This document shows, piece after piece, positions 32,630-41,680 of a DNA stretch of 64,000 nucleotides (positions within the stretch are counted from its first letter, which is position 1; each line of letters starts with the position of its first letter). This DNA is from Pelomonas sp047654785 (GTDB lineage: Bacteria > Pseudomonadota > Gammaproteobacteria > Burkholderiales > Burkholderiaceae_C). Made by a program: the position numbers and the translations under genes. The notes under the pieces were generated by a model that did not search any database, was not told the DNA's origin, and was given only the letters and a program-made list of their open reading frames with translations. The stretch spans positions 1,054,001-1,118,000 of the forward strand of contig NZ_JASGKQ010000003.1 of the NCBI RefSeq assembly GCF_047654785.1, in the 5' to 3' direction.

Positions 32630-35194
32630 TCAGCGCGCCGGGCCGAAGGCTAGCGCCGCGGCCGCGGCGTCGCTGAGCGCGGCCTCCTGTGGCGCGTCCG
32701 CGCCCACGGGCATGCCGGCCGCAGCGGCAAAGGCGGCGCGGACGGACGTGAACAGCGGCCCCCGCGTCTCGCCGCGCCGCAGCACCTGGGCGTCGGCCCA
32801 GGCCTGCAGGCGGCGGGCGTCGTCGTGGCGGCCCTGGTGCCAGGCGGCCCAGGGCAGGGCGTCGGCCATCCACCACAGCATGCCTTCGGCCTGCAGCAGC
32901 GCGGCGGCGTCCCGGCCGGCCTGCAGCGCGTCGGCGTCGGCGCTGCGCCGCAGTTGCACGCTGGCGTGCACGGCCAGCAGCGGCACCTGCTCGCGCTGCA
33001 TGTCGCGGGCCCAGACTTCGGCGGCGGCGGCGGCGAGCACCTGGCAGGCTTCGTCCAGACGGCCCAGTTGCACGAGGGCCTGGCCCAGCGCGTTGGCCAC
33101 CGGCCAGCACTCGAACTCCGCGCCCTCGGCCTGGCAGCCGGCCAGCAGCGCGGCGCAGGCGCCGCGGTAGCCCTCCAGGTCGCCCCGGTCGCGCAGCACA
33201 TAGGCCTGCAGCTGGAGCAGCAGGCGGCGGGCGACGATGTTCCAGCCGGGCTCCAGCTGCCGGGCCATGTCGGCGAGCAGTTCGCTCACGTCGTCCGGCG
33301 AGGCCAGCCGCATCAGCAGCCGGCGCTCGGCGTGGCGCGACTGGTACAGCCGCCGCCGGTCGCCGCGCTCGCGCAGCAGGGGTTGGGCCAGGCGCAGCAG
33401 TTCCAGCGCCCGCTGCGGCGGGCCCAGCTGGCTGTAGGCGCAGAACAGGCCCCGCGCATGGGCCAGCAGCAGCGCGGTGTCGCCGGCCTCGGGCGCGACC
33501 GCCTCGGCGGCCTCGAACCAGCGCTGCCCCTCGACGCGCAGCCCGCCCAGCGCCCAGAACTGGCCGCTCGCGCACAGCAGGCGCAGCGCGTCCTCGCGCA
33601 CGCCGGGCGGCGCGTCGGTGGCCAGGCCGAAGTGCAGCGCGGCGCGCAGATTGCCCTGCTCCTCGCGCAGCGGCGGCAGCCAGCGGTGCTGCGGCGTGTG
33701 CAGTTCCTCGGCGTCGGCCTGCTCGAAGCGCAGCCGCAACCCGCGCAGGTGCGCCGCGCGTGCGGCGGGCTCGCCGCCGGCCTCGGCCAGGCGCTCCAGC
33801 GCGTAGCGGCGCACGCTGTTGAAGAAGAACAGGCGCGGCCCCTCCGGCGTGGCCTCGGGTACCAGCAGCGAGCGCTCCACCAGCGCGCCGACCATGTCCA
33901 GCGGCAACTCGTCCAGCTCCGGCAGTTGCGCCAGTTGCGCCTCGGCGGCTTGCGGCGTCACGCTGCCGGCGAACACGCTCAGCCATTGCAGCGCGCGCTG
34001 TTCGGCCAGGGGCAGCAGGCCATAGGTCCAGTCCAGCGCGGCGGTCAGCGAGCGCTGGCGGGCGGCGGCGTCGCGGGCGCCGCGCGTCAGCAGCGCGAAG
34101 CGCTGGCTCAAGCGCGTGCGCACGCCGGCCGTGCCCAGCAGCGGCACGCGCGCCGCCGCCAGTTCCAGCGCCAGCGGCACGCCGTCCAGGCTGCGGCAGA
34201 TGGCGGCGATGTCGGCGTGCTCGGCCGGCGTCGGCTCGTAGCCGGGCTGCCACTGGCGCACCCGGGCGCAGAACAGCCGGGCGGCCGCGTAGCCCTCGGG
34301 CGGCGGCGCGGTGTCGGTCACGTCCTGCGGCAGCGCCAGCGGCGCGAGCGGCAGCACCTGCTCACTGCCCACGCGCAGCGGCAGCTGGCTGGTGGCCAGC
34401 ACCGTCAGGCGGGGCGCGGCAGCCAGCAGGGGGGCCAGCAGCGCGGCCACGCCGTCCACCAGGTGCTCCGCGTTGTCCAGCACCAGCAGCAGGTCCAGCG
34501 GCGCCAGCGCCTGGGCCAGCGCCGCCGCGTCGCCGCCGGCCCGCGCGCCCAGGTGCAGGGCCTGCGCGATGCCGGGCACCAGCAGGCCCGCGTCCGCCAG
34601 CGCTTCCAGCCGCACCAGCCAGACGCCGTCCGGCCACGCGCCGCCCTGGCGCTGCGCGGCGTCCACCGCCGCCAGCGCCAGCCGCGTCTTGCCGACGCCG
34701 CCCAGGCCGCACAGCGTGACGAGGCGGCAGGTCGCCAGCAACGCCATCAGCTGCTGCAGGTCGCGCTCGCGGCCGATCAGCGCCGGCTGCGGCGTGGCGG
34801 TCGCTTGTGTGGGGGCCGGTGGCGCGGCGGCAGGCGGCGGCTGCCGTGGCCGCACCTCGGCCAGGAAGCGGTAGCCGCGCCGCGCCACCGTCTCCACGTA
34901 GCGCGGCGCCCGGGCGTCGTCGCCCAGCGCGCTGCGCAGCGCGTTGACGGCCACCTTCAGCACCGACTCGGTCACGTGCCGGTGGCCCCAGACGCCGTCC
35001 AGCACCTCGTCCTTGCCGATGAGCTGCCCCGGCCGCGCCGCCAGCAGCGCCAGCACCGCCAGCGGCCGCCCGGCCAGCGCCACCGGCTCGTCGTCGCGCG
35101 TCAACCGGGCCTGGCCGTAGTCCAGCACGAAGGGGCCGAAAGCCACCGGGCCGGGCGGTGCGAGCGGGGCGGCGGCGGTGTCGGGGGCGTTCAC
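32630..35194 (-). CDS. Large regulator: winged helix, STAND/NB-ARC ATPase and TPR-like tail
   Basis: 854 aa from a GTG start. The N-terminal OmpR/PhoB-type winged helix (about residues 20-115) has FVLDYGQARL, VLALLAARPGQLIGKDEVLD, VTESVLKVAVNALRSALGD and YVETVARRGYRFLAEV. The STAND ATPase has Walker A GLGGVGKTRLAL (about residue 170), Walker B LLLVLDNAEHLVD and SLDGVPLALELAAARV. The C-terminal 400 residues are helical and TPR-like. Relatives (AfsR/SARP- and MalT-like) stay inactive until an inducer binds, then activate promoters at direct repeats. It is divergent from the lipoprotein operon and probably controls it through the 11-bp TAACC repeats. Confidence 0.85.
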   Translation of the reverse strand: MNAPDTAAAPLAPPGPVAFGPFVLDYGQARLTRDDEPVALAGRPLAVLALLAARPGQLIGKDEVLDGVWGHRHVTESVLKVAVNALRSALGDDARAPRYVETVARRGYRFLAEVRPRQPPPAAAPPAPTQATATPQPALIGRERDLQQLMALLATCRLVTLCGLGGVGKTRLALAAVDAAQRQGGAWPDGVWLVRLEALADAGLLVPGIAQALHLGARAGGDAAALAQALAPLDLLLVLDNAEHLVDGVAALLAPLLAAAPRLTVLATSQLPLRVGSEQVLPLAPLALPQDVTDTAPPPEGYAAARLFCARVRQWQPGYEPTPAEHADIAAICRSLDGVPLALELAAARVPLLGTAGVRTRLSQRFALLTRGARDAAARQRSLTAALDWTYGLLPLAEQRALQWLSVFAGSVTPQAAEAQLAQLPELDELPLDMVGALVERSLLVPEATPEGPRLFFFNSVRRYALERLAEAGGEPAARAAHLRGLRLRFEQADAEELHTPQHRWLPPLREEQGNLRAALHFGLATDAPPGVREDALRLLCASGQFWALGGLRVEGQRWFEAAEAVAPEAGDTALLLAHARGLFCAYSQLGPPQRALELLRLAQPLLRERGDRRRLYQSRHAERRLLMRLASPDDVSELLADMARQLEPGWNIVARRLLLQLQAYVLRDRGDLEGYRGACAALLAGCQAEGAEFECWPVANALGQALVQLGRLDEACQVLAAAAAEVWARDMQREQVPLLAVHASVQLRRSADADALQAGRDAAALLQAEGMLWWMADALPWAAWHQGRHDDARRLQAWADAQVLRRGETRGPLFTSVRAAFAAAAGMPVGADAPQEAALSDAAAAALAFGPAR

Positions 35195-35251
35195 GGCGGC
35201 GGATTCTGCCGGGTGGTGCCGGGGCCTGAGCCCAGGGCTGACCCGCAGACG

Positions 35252-35323
35252 CGGAGCAGGTCTAACCAAACCCTAACCGTGCGCAGACGACTTGCGCCGC
35301 CCGACTGCCGAGACTGCCGGCCA
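35252..35323 (+). promoter_or_regulatory. Duplicated promoter segment, copy 1, with tandem TAACC sites
   Basis: A 72-bp stretch that agrees by eye at about 62 of 72 positions with 41681-41752. It contains TAACCAAACCCTAACC (35263-35278): two TAACC words exactly 11 bases apart, the layout bound by OmpR/SARP-type winged helices. Downstream TTGCGC (about 35292) and GAGACT (about 35310) could be -35 and -10. It lies between the large regulator and the six-gene operon, 24 bases before the first ATG. Confidence 0.7.
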
Positions 35324-35346
35324 CGCATCGAGAAAGAGTCCACGCC

Positions 35347-36621
35347 ATGCCCCGCCACCGCCTCGCCACCGCCGCCACTGCCGTTCTTGCCGCAGCCGGC
35401 GCCTTGCTCGCCGCCTGCGGCGCCGCCCGCACGCCGCCGCAGGACGAAACCCTGCAGCACGGCCCGTTCGAGATCGTCGCCAAGGGCCGGCGCATCTCCA
35501 CCGGCACCTTTCCCAACCAGGGCGGCAGCCCCTTCGCCACCCGCGAGGTCTCGGGGCTGTCGGTGCGCTGGCGCGGCCAGGCCGTGCAGGTGCCCGGCCG
35601 GGGCGACCGTTTCTGGAACGTACTGCGCCTGACGGACGCGCCGCGCCCCGCGCTGCTGCTGGTGCAGCGCGACTTCACGCTGGTCACCGAGCAGGACGGC
35701 CAACTGCAAGTGCAGCCGCTGTCCGGCGCCAGCGACTCGCTGGCCGAGGCGCAGTGGCTGGACAGCGCAGGCGGCCAGCCGGGCGAGCCGCTGTCCTGGG
35801 GCATGGGCCGGGTCGATATCGCCACCGAAACGACGCTGCAGGGCGGCCGCTTCCTGCGCCTGGGCTCCAAGCTGGTGCTGGACGTGCAGCGCCTGGCCGT
35901 GCACACCGTGGAGCCCTGGGTGCCCGTGCGCCCCGGCGAGCCGGTGACCGGCCTGGACCGCAACGGCGACGACGCCCGCGCCTTCTCGCCCGGCCGCACG
36001 CAATACGTGCTGGCCGGCTCGCAGGTCGACTACGCGCGCGGCCAGGGCCGGGTGTACGGCCTGATCGTCGTGGACCTGCACGGCGAGCCCACTTACGAGC
36101 TGCGCGTGGACCGGCGCCGCATGCCCTTCGCCGACGCCGGGAGCATGGACGCCGCCTGGATCGCCCACCACTTCGCCTGGCAGCAAGACGCCGCCGGGCG
36201 CGAACGCCTGCTGCCGCGCCCCGGCGTGCGCCCGCTGCCCTGGCACGGCGTCCTCCGTCTGGCCAGGGACGTCCATGGCCGGGGCATCGGCTACACCGTG
36301 CCACGCGCCCGCAGCGGCCTCATCCCCGAGTTGCGCCGCGTCGCGTTGCAACAGCCCGGCGCCGAAGGCGCCCCCGACGGCCACACGCTGCGCGTGGACG
36401 GCTGCCTGTTCGGGCTCTCGTCGCCCGACAGCGCCTACCCGGAGCCCGGCAGCGACGAAGCGACGCTGGACACCGCCAGCGGCCACGTCGGCCTGTACCC
36501 GGCACAGGCCAGCGACCGCGAAGCCGCCGCCTGCATCCCGGTGCTGCGCCGCATCGCCGAGGCCATGGACGCCGAGCTGGCCACCGGCCGCCACGACCGC
36601 CACATCGCGCTGCTGGATTGA
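35347..36621 (+). CDS. Predicted lipoprotein, first gene of the unknown operon
   Basis: 424 aa. The signal peptide ends in lipobox LLAAC (Cys near residue 25). The mature protein is mixed alpha/beta. Visible stretches are GPFEIVAKGRRISTGTFPNQ, GLSVRWRGQAVQVPG, RPALLLVQRDFTLVTEQDG and a late VDGCLFGLSSPDSAYPEPG. I do not recognise the family. It is likely membrane-anchored in the periplasm. The next gene starts 8 bases after its stop. Immunity proteins of polymorphic toxins can look like this, but there is no toxin in the operon. Confidence 0.75.
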   Translation: MPRHRLATAATAVLAAAGALLAACGAARTPPQDETLQHGPFEIVAKGRRISTGTFPNQGGSPFATREVSGLSVRWRGQAVQVPGRGDRFWNVLRLTDAPRPALLLVQRDFTLVTEQDGQLQVQPLSGASDSLAEAQWLDSAGGQPGEPLSWGMGRVDIATETTLQGGRFLRLGSKLVLDVQRLAVHTVEPWVPVRPGEPVTGLDRNGDDARAFSPGRTQYVLAGSQVDYARGQGRVYGLIVVDLHGEPTYELRVDRRRMPFADAGSMDAAWIAHHFAWQQDAAGRERLLPRPGVRPLPWHGVLRLARDVHGRGIGYTVPRARSGLIPELRRVALQQPGAEGAPDGHTLRVDGCLFGLSSPDSAYPEPGSDEATLDTASGHVGLYPAQASDREAAACIPVLRRIAEAMDAELATGRHDRHIALLD

Positions 36622-36629
36622 GGCCGCCC

Positions 36630-38306
36630 ATGCTGAAGATGCTGCTCATCGGCGCCGCCGCGGTGTTCGCGGCGCTGGCCGTCATCGGCTGCCTTGCGGG
36701 CCCTGTGCCACCGCGTGCCGCGCCGCCCGCCGTGCCCATCGAACCTCCACCTGGCGACCTGCACGGCCTGGCGCGGGTAGAACTGCCATCCGGCTTTCGC
36801 GCCCGCGGCCTGGACGGCGCCGACCGCAGCCTGCCGGCCGACGACCAGCTCCAGCGGCACGACCCCGCCCACCCGCTGGTGTTCCGCTACGAGCGCGACC
36901 CCAGCTACGACTGGGGCGGCCACGCGCGCGAGCCCGAACTGCTGAACATCGTGCTGCTGCCGCAGCAGCACCGCGGCGCGGAGGCGTTCAGGCGCTTCAG
37001 CATCGCCCGCTACCACTCGCCCACCGGCAGCACCATCCCGCTGGACGACCCGCGCTGGCAGGACGGCGGCGACGGCACGCTGCGCTGGCGCGTGCTGGCG
37101 ATGGACGACCACTTCAGCGCCGATCACCCGCCGCGCTGGGCCGTCACGCTGCTGGACGCCGCGCGCGGTGTGCGGCTGGACTACTTCGTCTGGCAGCGCC
37201 GCCGCAGCCGCGACGAAGCCCTGGCGCTGCTGCGCGGCGTGCTGGGCTCGCTGCAGACCACGCCCGCGCTGGCCGCGTACTTCGAGCGCCCCGGCACGCA
37301 GGCGCAGCGCATGCAACTGCTGCGGGAAGCGCGCATCGCCGCCTTCTTCAAGGCGCTGGACCTGCCGCCCCCGGCCCCGGGCGGCACCACGTTCGGCCCC
37401 AATGTGGCGGCCTGGCTGGGCGACGGCCGCCGCTCGCTGGCCGCGCTGCGGCTGCTGGCCTCGCTGCCGCTGGCCGCCGCGACCCCGCGCGACCCTGCCG
37501 GCCGCCCGCTGCTGCCACTGCTGCTCAAGCCCGGCCAATACGACGGCCCCACCCGCAAGGGCCTGCCGGAACTGGGCTTTGGCCTGCTGTACTGGAACCC
37601 GGCCCTGCAGCGCTGGCAGTTCAGCAACGTGCAGGCGCAAACGCTGCACGAGAACGATCCGCTGAACCCTTTCCAGCAGGCCGTGGCCGCGCGGCTGGAC
37701 GCCGTGCCCGGCGCGCGCGAGGCGGCACACTTCATCATCGACCGCCGCTACTACCAGCCGCCCGCGCTGGACGACGCGCAGCGCGTGGACGAGCTGCTGC
37801 GGCAGGCCGCGTTCTGGCAGGCCGAGCTGCTGGCCCAGCGCATCGTCGCCGGTGTGCAGGCGCCGATGCTGACGGGCGCGCCGGCCGACACTGCAGCACC
37901 TGACACGGCTACGCCGCAGTCCACCGTGCAGCGCCTGTTGCAGACGCATTTCGCCGCCGGCCTGGGCTACACGCAGGCCGACCTGCCGCGCCTGGCGCCC
38001 TGGCTGTCGCCGTCGCTGCTGGCCGCGCTGCAGGCCGAGCGGGCGCGCGCCGCGCAGCAGGACGACGTGCCCGAGATCGACGGCGACCCGTTCACCGACA
38101 CCCAGGAGCCGCCGACGCGCTTCACCGTCGGCGCGACCCGGCTGCGCGGCGACCGCGCCCGCGTGACGGTGCGCTTTACCGACGGCCGGCGCAGCCATGC
38201 GCTGCACTACGAACTGCTGCGCACGCCGGCCGGCTGGCGCATCGACGACATCACCGACCGCCGCGGCGACAGCCTGCGTGCCGTGTTGCAGGAGCCCCAG
38301 CCATGA
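36630..38306 (+). CDS. Predicted lipoprotein with C-terminal DUF3828-like domain
   Basis: 558 aa. The N-terminus is a hydrophobic helix followed by VIGC, a plausible lipobox (Cys near residue 20). The middle region (VFRYERDPSYDWGGHARE, RWRVLAMDDHFSADHPPRW) is unrecognised. The last about 130 residues (THFAAGLGYTQADLPRLAPW, RVTVRFTDGRRSHALHYEL, GWRIDDIT) resemble the DUF3828 fold, a small cystatin/NTF2-like domain of secreted proteins. The stop overlaps the next start (ATGA). I infer a periplasmic envelope protein. Confidence 0.7.
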   Translation: MLKMLLIGAAAVFAALAVIGCLAGPVPPRAAPPAVPIEPPPGDLHGLARVELPSGFRARGLDGADRSLPADDQLQRHDPAHPLVFRYERDPSYDWGGHAREPELLNIVLLPQQHRGAEAFRRFSIARYHSPTGSTIPLDDPRWQDGGDGTLRWRVLAMDDHFSADHPPRWAVTLLDAARGVRLDYFVWQRRRSRDEALALLRGVLGSLQTTPALAAYFERPGTQAQRMQLLREARIAAFFKALDLPPPAPGGTTFGPNVAAWLGDGRRSLAALRLLASLPLAAATPRDPAGRPLLPLLLKPGQYDGPTRKGLPELGFGLLYWNPALQRWQFSNVQAQTLHENDPLNPFQQAVAARLDAVPGAREAAHFIIDRRYYQPPALDDAQRVDELLRQAAFWQAELLAQRIVAGVQAPMLTGAPADTAAPDTATPQSTVQRLLQTHFAAGLGYTQADLPRLAPWLSPSLLAALQAERARAAQQDDVPEIDGDPFTDTQEPPTRFTVGATRLRGDRARVTVRFTDGRRSHALHYELLRTPAGWRIDDITDRRGDSLRAVLQEPQP

Positions 38307-38629
38307 CCTCACCCCTGACACCGCCGCCCGGCCTGCACACGCTGGCCGCCGCACTCGACCGCCGCCTCGAACAAGCCGACGAGCATGCGCTGTGGGGCGA
38401 AGCGCGCGCGCTGACCAACACCGCACTGGCGCATGCCGAGCAATGCCGGAGCGAAGGCCGCCGCGTCGGCGACGACGCCGGCTTCGCGTGGCTGTGCCAG
38501 CGCAGCCTGCAGCTCTGGCACGCCTGGGGCGCCTGCGCCACCAGCGGCGGCGACGGCTTTGAGCGCTCGCTGCACATCGACAGGGCCAGCAGCGCACTGG
38601 CGCGCGCCGCGGGAGCCGCGCGTGCTTGA
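38303..38629 (+). CDS. Small helical protein, unknown
   Basis: 108 aa, no signal peptide or membrane segment. It is predicted mostly helical (LAAALDRRLEQADEHALWGE, then ALTNTALAHAEQCRSEGRR). Three cysteines and several tryptophans are present. The start overlaps the preceding stop and its own stop overlaps the following GTG, so it is translationally coupled on both sides. Not recognised; it may be a partner of the HEAT-like protein that follows. Confidence 0.65.
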   Translation: MTSPLTPPPGLHTLAAALDRRLEQADEHALWGEARALTNTALAHAEQCRSEGRRVGDDAGFAWLCQRSLQLWHAWGACATSGGDGFERSLHIDRASSALARAAGAARA

Positions 38630-39314
38630 ACACGGTCTGCCCCCGCCCCTGCCGATGCCCCTGCCACCGCCGCCCGCCGCCTCCGGCACCTACCGGCGCT
38701 TCGTCGCCAGCTTGTCGATCGACTACGAGAAATGGCGCGAAGGCACGGGCTACGACCTCGAAGCGCTGGCCGCGCTGCCCGCGCACGAGCAGCGCCGCGC
38801 CGAACGGCTGCTGATCGAGCGCGGCCTGCGCAACTGGCGCGACGTCGATGCGCTGGCGCAACTGGCCTTGGCCTCTGCCTCTCCGCGCGCGCTGGCCGCG
38901 CTGCGCGACGCGCTGCAGCACGGCCCGGTGCCGGTGCGCATGCGCGTCGTGCGCCGCTGCCCGCAGCTTGCTGACGCCGCCACGCGCACCGCGTCGCTGC
39001 TGCGCGCGCTGCGCGAGGGCGAGCCGATGCAGGGCCTGTCCGAAGCGCTCGACGAGGCCGTGGCCTGGCACCCGACGCCCGTGATCCATGCGCTGTGGCA
39101 GGCGCTGCGCGAGCGCGACGCCCGCGTGGCGCCGACCGTCGCCGCGCTGCTGCTGCACCTGCACGGGCTGGCCCGCCAACGCCTGGCGCTGGAACACCGC
39201 CCCTTCGTGCTGCGCTTCGCCACCGACGACCCGGCCGCGTGCGCCGCCGCCATTGCCGCGCTGCGCGCGCGCATCGGCGACCCCGACTTTTCTTCCAACC
39301 CGCAAGCCACATGA
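38622..39314 (+). CDS. HEAT-repeat-like protein
   Basis: 230 aa from a GTG preceded by GGGAG. A proline-rich start leads to YRRFVASLSIDYEKWREGTG YDLEAL. Repeats of the form ERGLRNWRDVDALAQLA and SPRALAALRDALQHGPVPVR follow. This SIDYEKWxxGxGYDL opening plus RDWRDVxAL repeats is seen in HEAT-like cytosolic proteins of many proteobacteria, often in gene clusters with unknown or toxin-immunity roles. No catalytic motif. It overlaps its upstream neighbour by 8 bases and the next gene by 4. Confidence 0.7.
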   Translation: MLEHGLPPPLPMPLPPPPAASGTYRRFVASLSIDYEKWREGTGYDLEALAALPAHEQRRAERLLIERGLRNWRDVDALAQLALASASPRALAALRDALQHGPVPVRMRVVRRCPQLADAATRTASLLRALREGEPMQGLSEALDEAVAWHPTPVIHALWQALRERDARVAPTVAALLLHLHGLARQRLALEHRPFVLRFATDDPAACAAAIAALRARIGDPDFSSNPQAT

Positions 39315-39715
39315 CCCCGAACCCGAACCGCCTGCCGTGGACGCTGGCCTTGCTGGCGTCGTCGTGCCTCGCCACGCTGGCCCAGGCCACCCCCGACTTC
39401 GCCCCCTTCCTGGCCGACTGGCGTGCCGCCGTGGCGCGCGGCGACGCCGACGCCGTGGCACGCCGGCTGCGTGGCCCCTTCCTGTGGGAAGGCCGGGCGC
39501 TCGACGCCGCCGGCTTCCGGCGCCACGCCTGGCCGGTGCTCTTCACCCCCGCGCTGCGCCGCTGCTGGGCGCGCACCGCCCCGGTGGCGGAGCCGGGCCA
39601 ACCCGGCGAACGCGCACTGTTCTGCGGCCCCTACGGGCTGCACTTCGACGCCCAGGGCGGCCCGGGTAGTCAATGGGCGCTGCGCGAATTCAGCGCCGAC
39701 GGGGAGGCGCGGTGA
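39311..39715 (+). CDS. Small secreted protein, unknown
   Basis: 134 aa with a signal peptide cleaved near LAQA. The mature part has DFAPFLADWRAAVARGDADA VARRL, typical of the first helix of NTF2-like or DUF4440-type domains, then RCWARTAPVAEPGQPGERAL and a C-terminal Gly/Trp stretch. Two cysteines (near residues 92 and 105) may form a disulphide. Both ends overlap neighbours by 4 and 1 bases. Function unknown. Confidence 0.65.
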   Translation: MTPNPNRLPWTLALLASSCLATLAQATPDFAPFLADWRAAVARGDADAVARRLRGPFLWEGRALDAAGFRRHAWPVLFTPALRRCWARTAPVAEPGQPGERALFCGPYGLHFDAQGGPGSQWALREFSADGEAR

Positions 39716-40908
39716 TGGACCTCCTGCGCGCCAACCCCGGGCTGGCCGTGCTGCTCGGCCTCGTGCTCGGCGCCACGCTCATCCTGGGCGGGCTGGCCTG
39801 GCCGCTGCGCAGCCAACCCACGGCCCTGCGCGGCCTGGCCTTCGTCGCCGTCTTCATGGGCCTGGTGCTGCTGCCGCAACTGCTGGCACAGCTTGCGCTG
39901 GCGGTGCGGCCCGGTGCAAAGCCGCCACAGGTATCCGCTGCGCCCAGCCTGCGCGCCGACGCCGACCAGCACGCCCTCTACGCCAGCCGCATGCCCGGCC
40001 TTCTGTCCGTTGAATCGGCCGAATCCGCCGCCACCGGCCGAGGCTGGCTGCGCCTGCGCTTCGCCGACGAAGCCGCCGCCTCGGCCGGGCTGCTGGCCTA
40101 CGCCCAACTGCACCAGTTGGCCCCGCAGCGCGACATCGGCGGCGCCGAACTGATGGGCGCGCGCGGCCTCGGCGGCGGCTGGGCCCGGCTGCGCCGCGAA
40201 GGCGCGCAACTCGACGTGCACACCGCGCTCGACCCCGCCGCGCTGGACCAGCCCTGGCCGGCGCCCGGCGCCGCCGTGCGCAGCGGCACGCCGCTGCTAC
40301 CCGCGCTGCAGCCGCTGGTGCGCGCCTTCCAGGGCTCGCTGGCCTTGCAACTGGGCGGCCTGCTGCTGGCCGTGGCGGCCTGCGTGGCCTGGTTCTTCGC
40401 CGGCATCGCCTGGGCCGGCCGCGTGGCGCCGCCGGCCGGCACGCCAACCCTGCCCGTGGCCGAACTGCGCCAGCGGCTGCTGGCGCTGGGCGAAGGCAGC
40501 TGGCCGCTGCGCACCGAGGCGCTGCCCGACGGCCGCATCGCCATCACCTGGCGCCACGACGACGCGCGCTGGCTCGACGGCGCCGGCCTGCACACGGTGA
40601 AACGCACCGGCCGGCTGCTGCTGCGCCTGGACCCCGCCCGGCCGCGCGTGGAGGTCGTCGAGCAATGGGGCGCGTGGAGCGCCGACGCGGGGCCGTCCGG
40701 CCTGCAGATCCGCTGGCAGACCGCGCGCGGCGTGCGCTTCTTCGAACGCAGCCGTGACGCCGTGCTGGGCCTGCAACTCGACGTCCAGGGGCGGCCTACC
40801 GGCCAGTGGCACCACACGATGGGGCTGGATCTGCAGGCGCTGAAGGCTCCGGTGATCGAGGTGGTGAGCGCGGCCGGCTGGGTGTGGCAGCCGGTGCTGC
40901 TGGATTGA
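39715..40908 (+). CDS. Membrane protein, last gene of the unknown operon
   Basis: 397 aa. Hydrophobic helices lie near residues 10-27, 40-62 and 218-240. The loop between the second and third is about 150 residues, and the C-terminal domain is about 150 residues with a beta-rich pattern (IAITWRHDDARWLDGAGLHT, RLLLRLDPARPRVEVVEQWG). The N-terminus overlaps the preceding stop (TGATG). It is not a recognised family. It may anchor the lipoproteins and the secreted protein of this operon in one envelope complex. Confidence 0.7.
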   Translation: MDLLRANPGLAVLLGLVLGATLILGGLAWPLRSQPTALRGLAFVAVFMGLVLLPQLLAQLALAVRPGAKPPQVSAAPSLRADADQHALYASRMPGLLSVESAESAATGRGWLRLRFADEAAASAGLLAYAQLHQLAPQRDIGGAELMGARGLGGGWARLRREGAQLDVHTALDPAALDQPWPAPGAAVRSGTPLLPALQPLVRAFQGSLALQLGGLLLAVAACVAWFFAGIAWAGRVAPPAGTPTLPVAELRQRLLALGEGSWPLRTEALPDGRIAITWRHDDARWLDGAGLHTVKRTGRLLLRLDPARPRVEVVEQWGAWSADAGPSGLQIRWQTARGVRFFERSRDAVLGLQLDVQGRPTGQWHHTMGLDLQALKAPVIEVVSAAGWVWQPVLLD

Positions 40909-41064
40909 GGTGCGGCGAACGCGGTGCCTGCACCTCGCCCCGCTCGTTACGCGCGTAGTCAACACCCGCGCACCGCCGCGCCTGCCCATGCCCTGGCGTG
41001 CCCTGGCTGCTCAGCGCACTTTGCGCAAGCCGCCAGAGCCGGGGATGACATCGCCGGCATCCTC
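40909..41064. other. Gap between the unknown operon and brnA
   Basis: 156 bases separate the convergent ends. No terminator with a U-tract, gene or repeat was found. Confidence 0.4.
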
Positions 41065-41337
41065 TCACCCCAGCTTCCCCGACAGCGCCAGGTTCGCGCG
41101 CAGCACGTCGTTCACGCGCGTCTGCCAGCCGTCACCCGTGGCGCGCAGCGCGGCCAGCACGTCGCGGTCGAGGCGCAACTTCACGGGTTCCTTGGTCACG
41201 GTGGCCTTCGGTCGGCCGCGCAGCTTGGCCTGCAAGGTGGCCGGCAGGCCAGAGAACGGCACGGCGCGCTGCGCCTCTGCCGTGGTCCATTCGGGGTTGT
41301 CGTCGTCTGTCGATTCAGGCGTGCGGCGCTTGTTCAT
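41065..41337 (-). CDS. brnA: BrnA-type antitoxin
   Basis: 90 aa. The N-terminus has NPEWTTAEAQRAVPFSGLPA, the stretch that binds BrnT in this family. The C-terminal ribbon-helix-helix has KEPVKLRLDRDVLAALRATG DGWQTRVNDVLR. BrnA neutralises the RNase BrnT and represses the operon. It overlaps the end of brnT by 23 bases. Confidence 0.92.
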   Translation of the reverse strand: MNKRRTPESTDDDNPEWTTAEAQRAVPFSGLPATLQAKLRGRPKATVTKEPVKLRLDRDVLAALRATGDGWQTRVNDVLRANLALSGKLG

Positions 41338-41590
41338 ACCGGCGTACCTCGCGTGGGTTGGCTTTGCGAAAGCTGATGACGCGGATGCCCTTTTCGGTTT
41401 CTACGAACACCAGCGCATGGACGCGGCCATCGAGCAGGCCCAAAGCGCGGTGGCGGATTTCGCCGTAGTCGCGCCGGGTGTCCACCGAGAAGGCCGCCGT
41501 CTCGAAATCGAACTCGGCCGCGCGCTCGAAAGCAAGCCCGCGCTCCGCCAAGTTGCGGGCGCTCTTGGCCGCGTCGAAGTCGATGTCCAT
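41315..41590 (-). CDS. brnT: BrnT-type toxin (RelE-fold RNase)
   Basis: 91 aa from MDIDFDAAKSARNLAERGL. Family features are FETAAFSVDTRRDYGEIRHRALG and RVHALVFVETEKGIRVISFRKANPREVRRY. Active-site residues expected of BrnT are present (Arg in DTRRDYGE; C-terminal RKANxREVRRY). An in-frame ATG at 41629 would add 13 residues but overlaps the promoter region. The gene pair lies between the two modules controlled by the duplicated promoter, on the opposite strand. Confidence 0.9.
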   Translation of the reverse strand: MDIDFDAAKSARNLAERGLAFERAAEFDFETAAFSVDTRRDYGEIRHRALGLLDGRVHALVFVETEKGIRVISFRKANPREVRRYEQAPHA

Positions 41591-41680
41591 GCCAATTAAT
41601 GTACCCCCAATAAATTCAACCTCCAACATGGGCCGCCGCTTCAACTGCCGCCGCAATGTCCGTCGCTGCACGCCCCCACC

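Noticed and set aside
35347..40908. Classifying the six-gene operon as a type VI effector-immunity or known phage-defence system
   Set aside because: No toxin domain, VgrG, PAAR or defence nuclease is present. The HEAT-like and lipoprotein genes only loosely resemble immunity proteins, so I left the function open.
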